A stretch of DNA of 11,927 nt from an uncultured Lachnospiraceae bacterium (GTDB lineage Bacteria > Bacillota > Clostridia > Lachnospirales > Lachnospiraceae). Positions 11,841 through 11,927 of the stretch are shown here, one piece after another. Numbering within the stretch: the first letter of the stretch is position 1; every line of letters starts with the position of its first letter. The notes beneath the pieces were generated by a model. It was not told where the DNA came from. It did not search any database and was given only the letters and a program-made list of their open reading frames with translations. Location of the stretch: positions 1 through 11,927 of the forward strand of contig CAJOQO010000032.1 in assembly GCA_905236545.1 (NCBI GenBank), read 5' to 3'. The translations under genes and the position numbers were made by a program.

Positions 11841-11927
11841 ATAGAAAGAGAAGAAGAGCCGGATCTGTTTGCGCTTGCAAATGCTTTTCGCCGGGGAGAT
11901 TCCTCTTTTCAGAAACGCATCATTAAA
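11841..11927. repeat. 87-bp terminal direct repeat, right copy
   Basis: Identical to bases 1-87. On the minus strand this copy continues the FtsX frame; on the plus strand it starts the unknown C-terminal frame that ends at 141. The two readings cannot both be genuine here, so 11840/11841 is a probable joint between unrelated sequences. Confidence 0.95.

Noticed and set aside
1..11927. CRISPR array, tRNA or rRNA genes, plasmid origin iterons
   Set aside because: No regularly spaced repeats, cloverleaf-like sequence or rRNA segments were recognised, and no Rep-type protein or iteron series is present.

Overview
The window looks like a Gram-positive, moderately GC-rich anaerobe of the Clostridia (Lachnospiraceae-like). 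The grounds are AGGAGG-type ribosome sites, GntP/FCD-GntR/PrpR-type protein families and the style of the flanking FtsX and ECF-sigma fragments. Genus cannot be given. Bases 1-87 recur exactly at 11841-11927, so the contig is either a closed circle written with an 87-base overlap or a segment bounded by a direct repeat. No replication, integrase or transposase gene is visible.

The coherent core (about 1008-11177) is a sugar-acid catabolic locus. On the minus strand lie otnC (class II aldolase-type 3-oxo-tetronate-4-phosphate decarboxylase) and otnK (DUF1537 acid-sugar kinase). Divergent from them are a GntR/FCD repressor and a complete rpoN (sigma-54). Convergent with rpoN, with only 5 bp between, is a PrpR-type sigma-54 activator (PrpR_N, PAS, AAA+, Fis HTH). 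Divergent from the activator is a plus-strand operon: GntP permease, zinc-type MDR dehydrogenase and a SAF-domain oxidoreductase of the predicted homoserine dehydrogenase type (COG4091-like). Uptake by GntP, oxidation by one or both dehydrogenases, phosphorylation by OtnK and decarboxylation by OtnC would yield dihydroxyacetone phosphate plus CO2, if the substrate has four carbons. The isomerase OtnI and the usual LtnD/DenD or PdxA2 enzymes are absent.

Regulation can be read from the DNA. Two perfect GTGTATACAC palindromes sit just downstream of the divergent sigma-70 promoters of otnK and gntR, as expected for GntR repression. Two exact YTGGCAC-N5-TTGCT sigma-54 promoters are present. One drives gntP, with GCAAC repeats upstream as a likely activator site. 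The other overlaps the stop codon of gntR and faces rpoN, so rpoN appears to be transcribed by its own product. This makes the locus a nearly self-contained sigma-54 circuit.

The flanks (1-1026 and 11200-11927) are a patchwork of gene pieces: an unknown C-terminus, a membrane-protein C-terminus, an ECF sigma factor without region 4, a perfect 20-bp inverted repeat, the 3' half of trmD, an acidic C-terminal tail and an internal FtsX fragment. Several joints fall inside genes, which points to rearrangement/decay or to a chimeric assembly.
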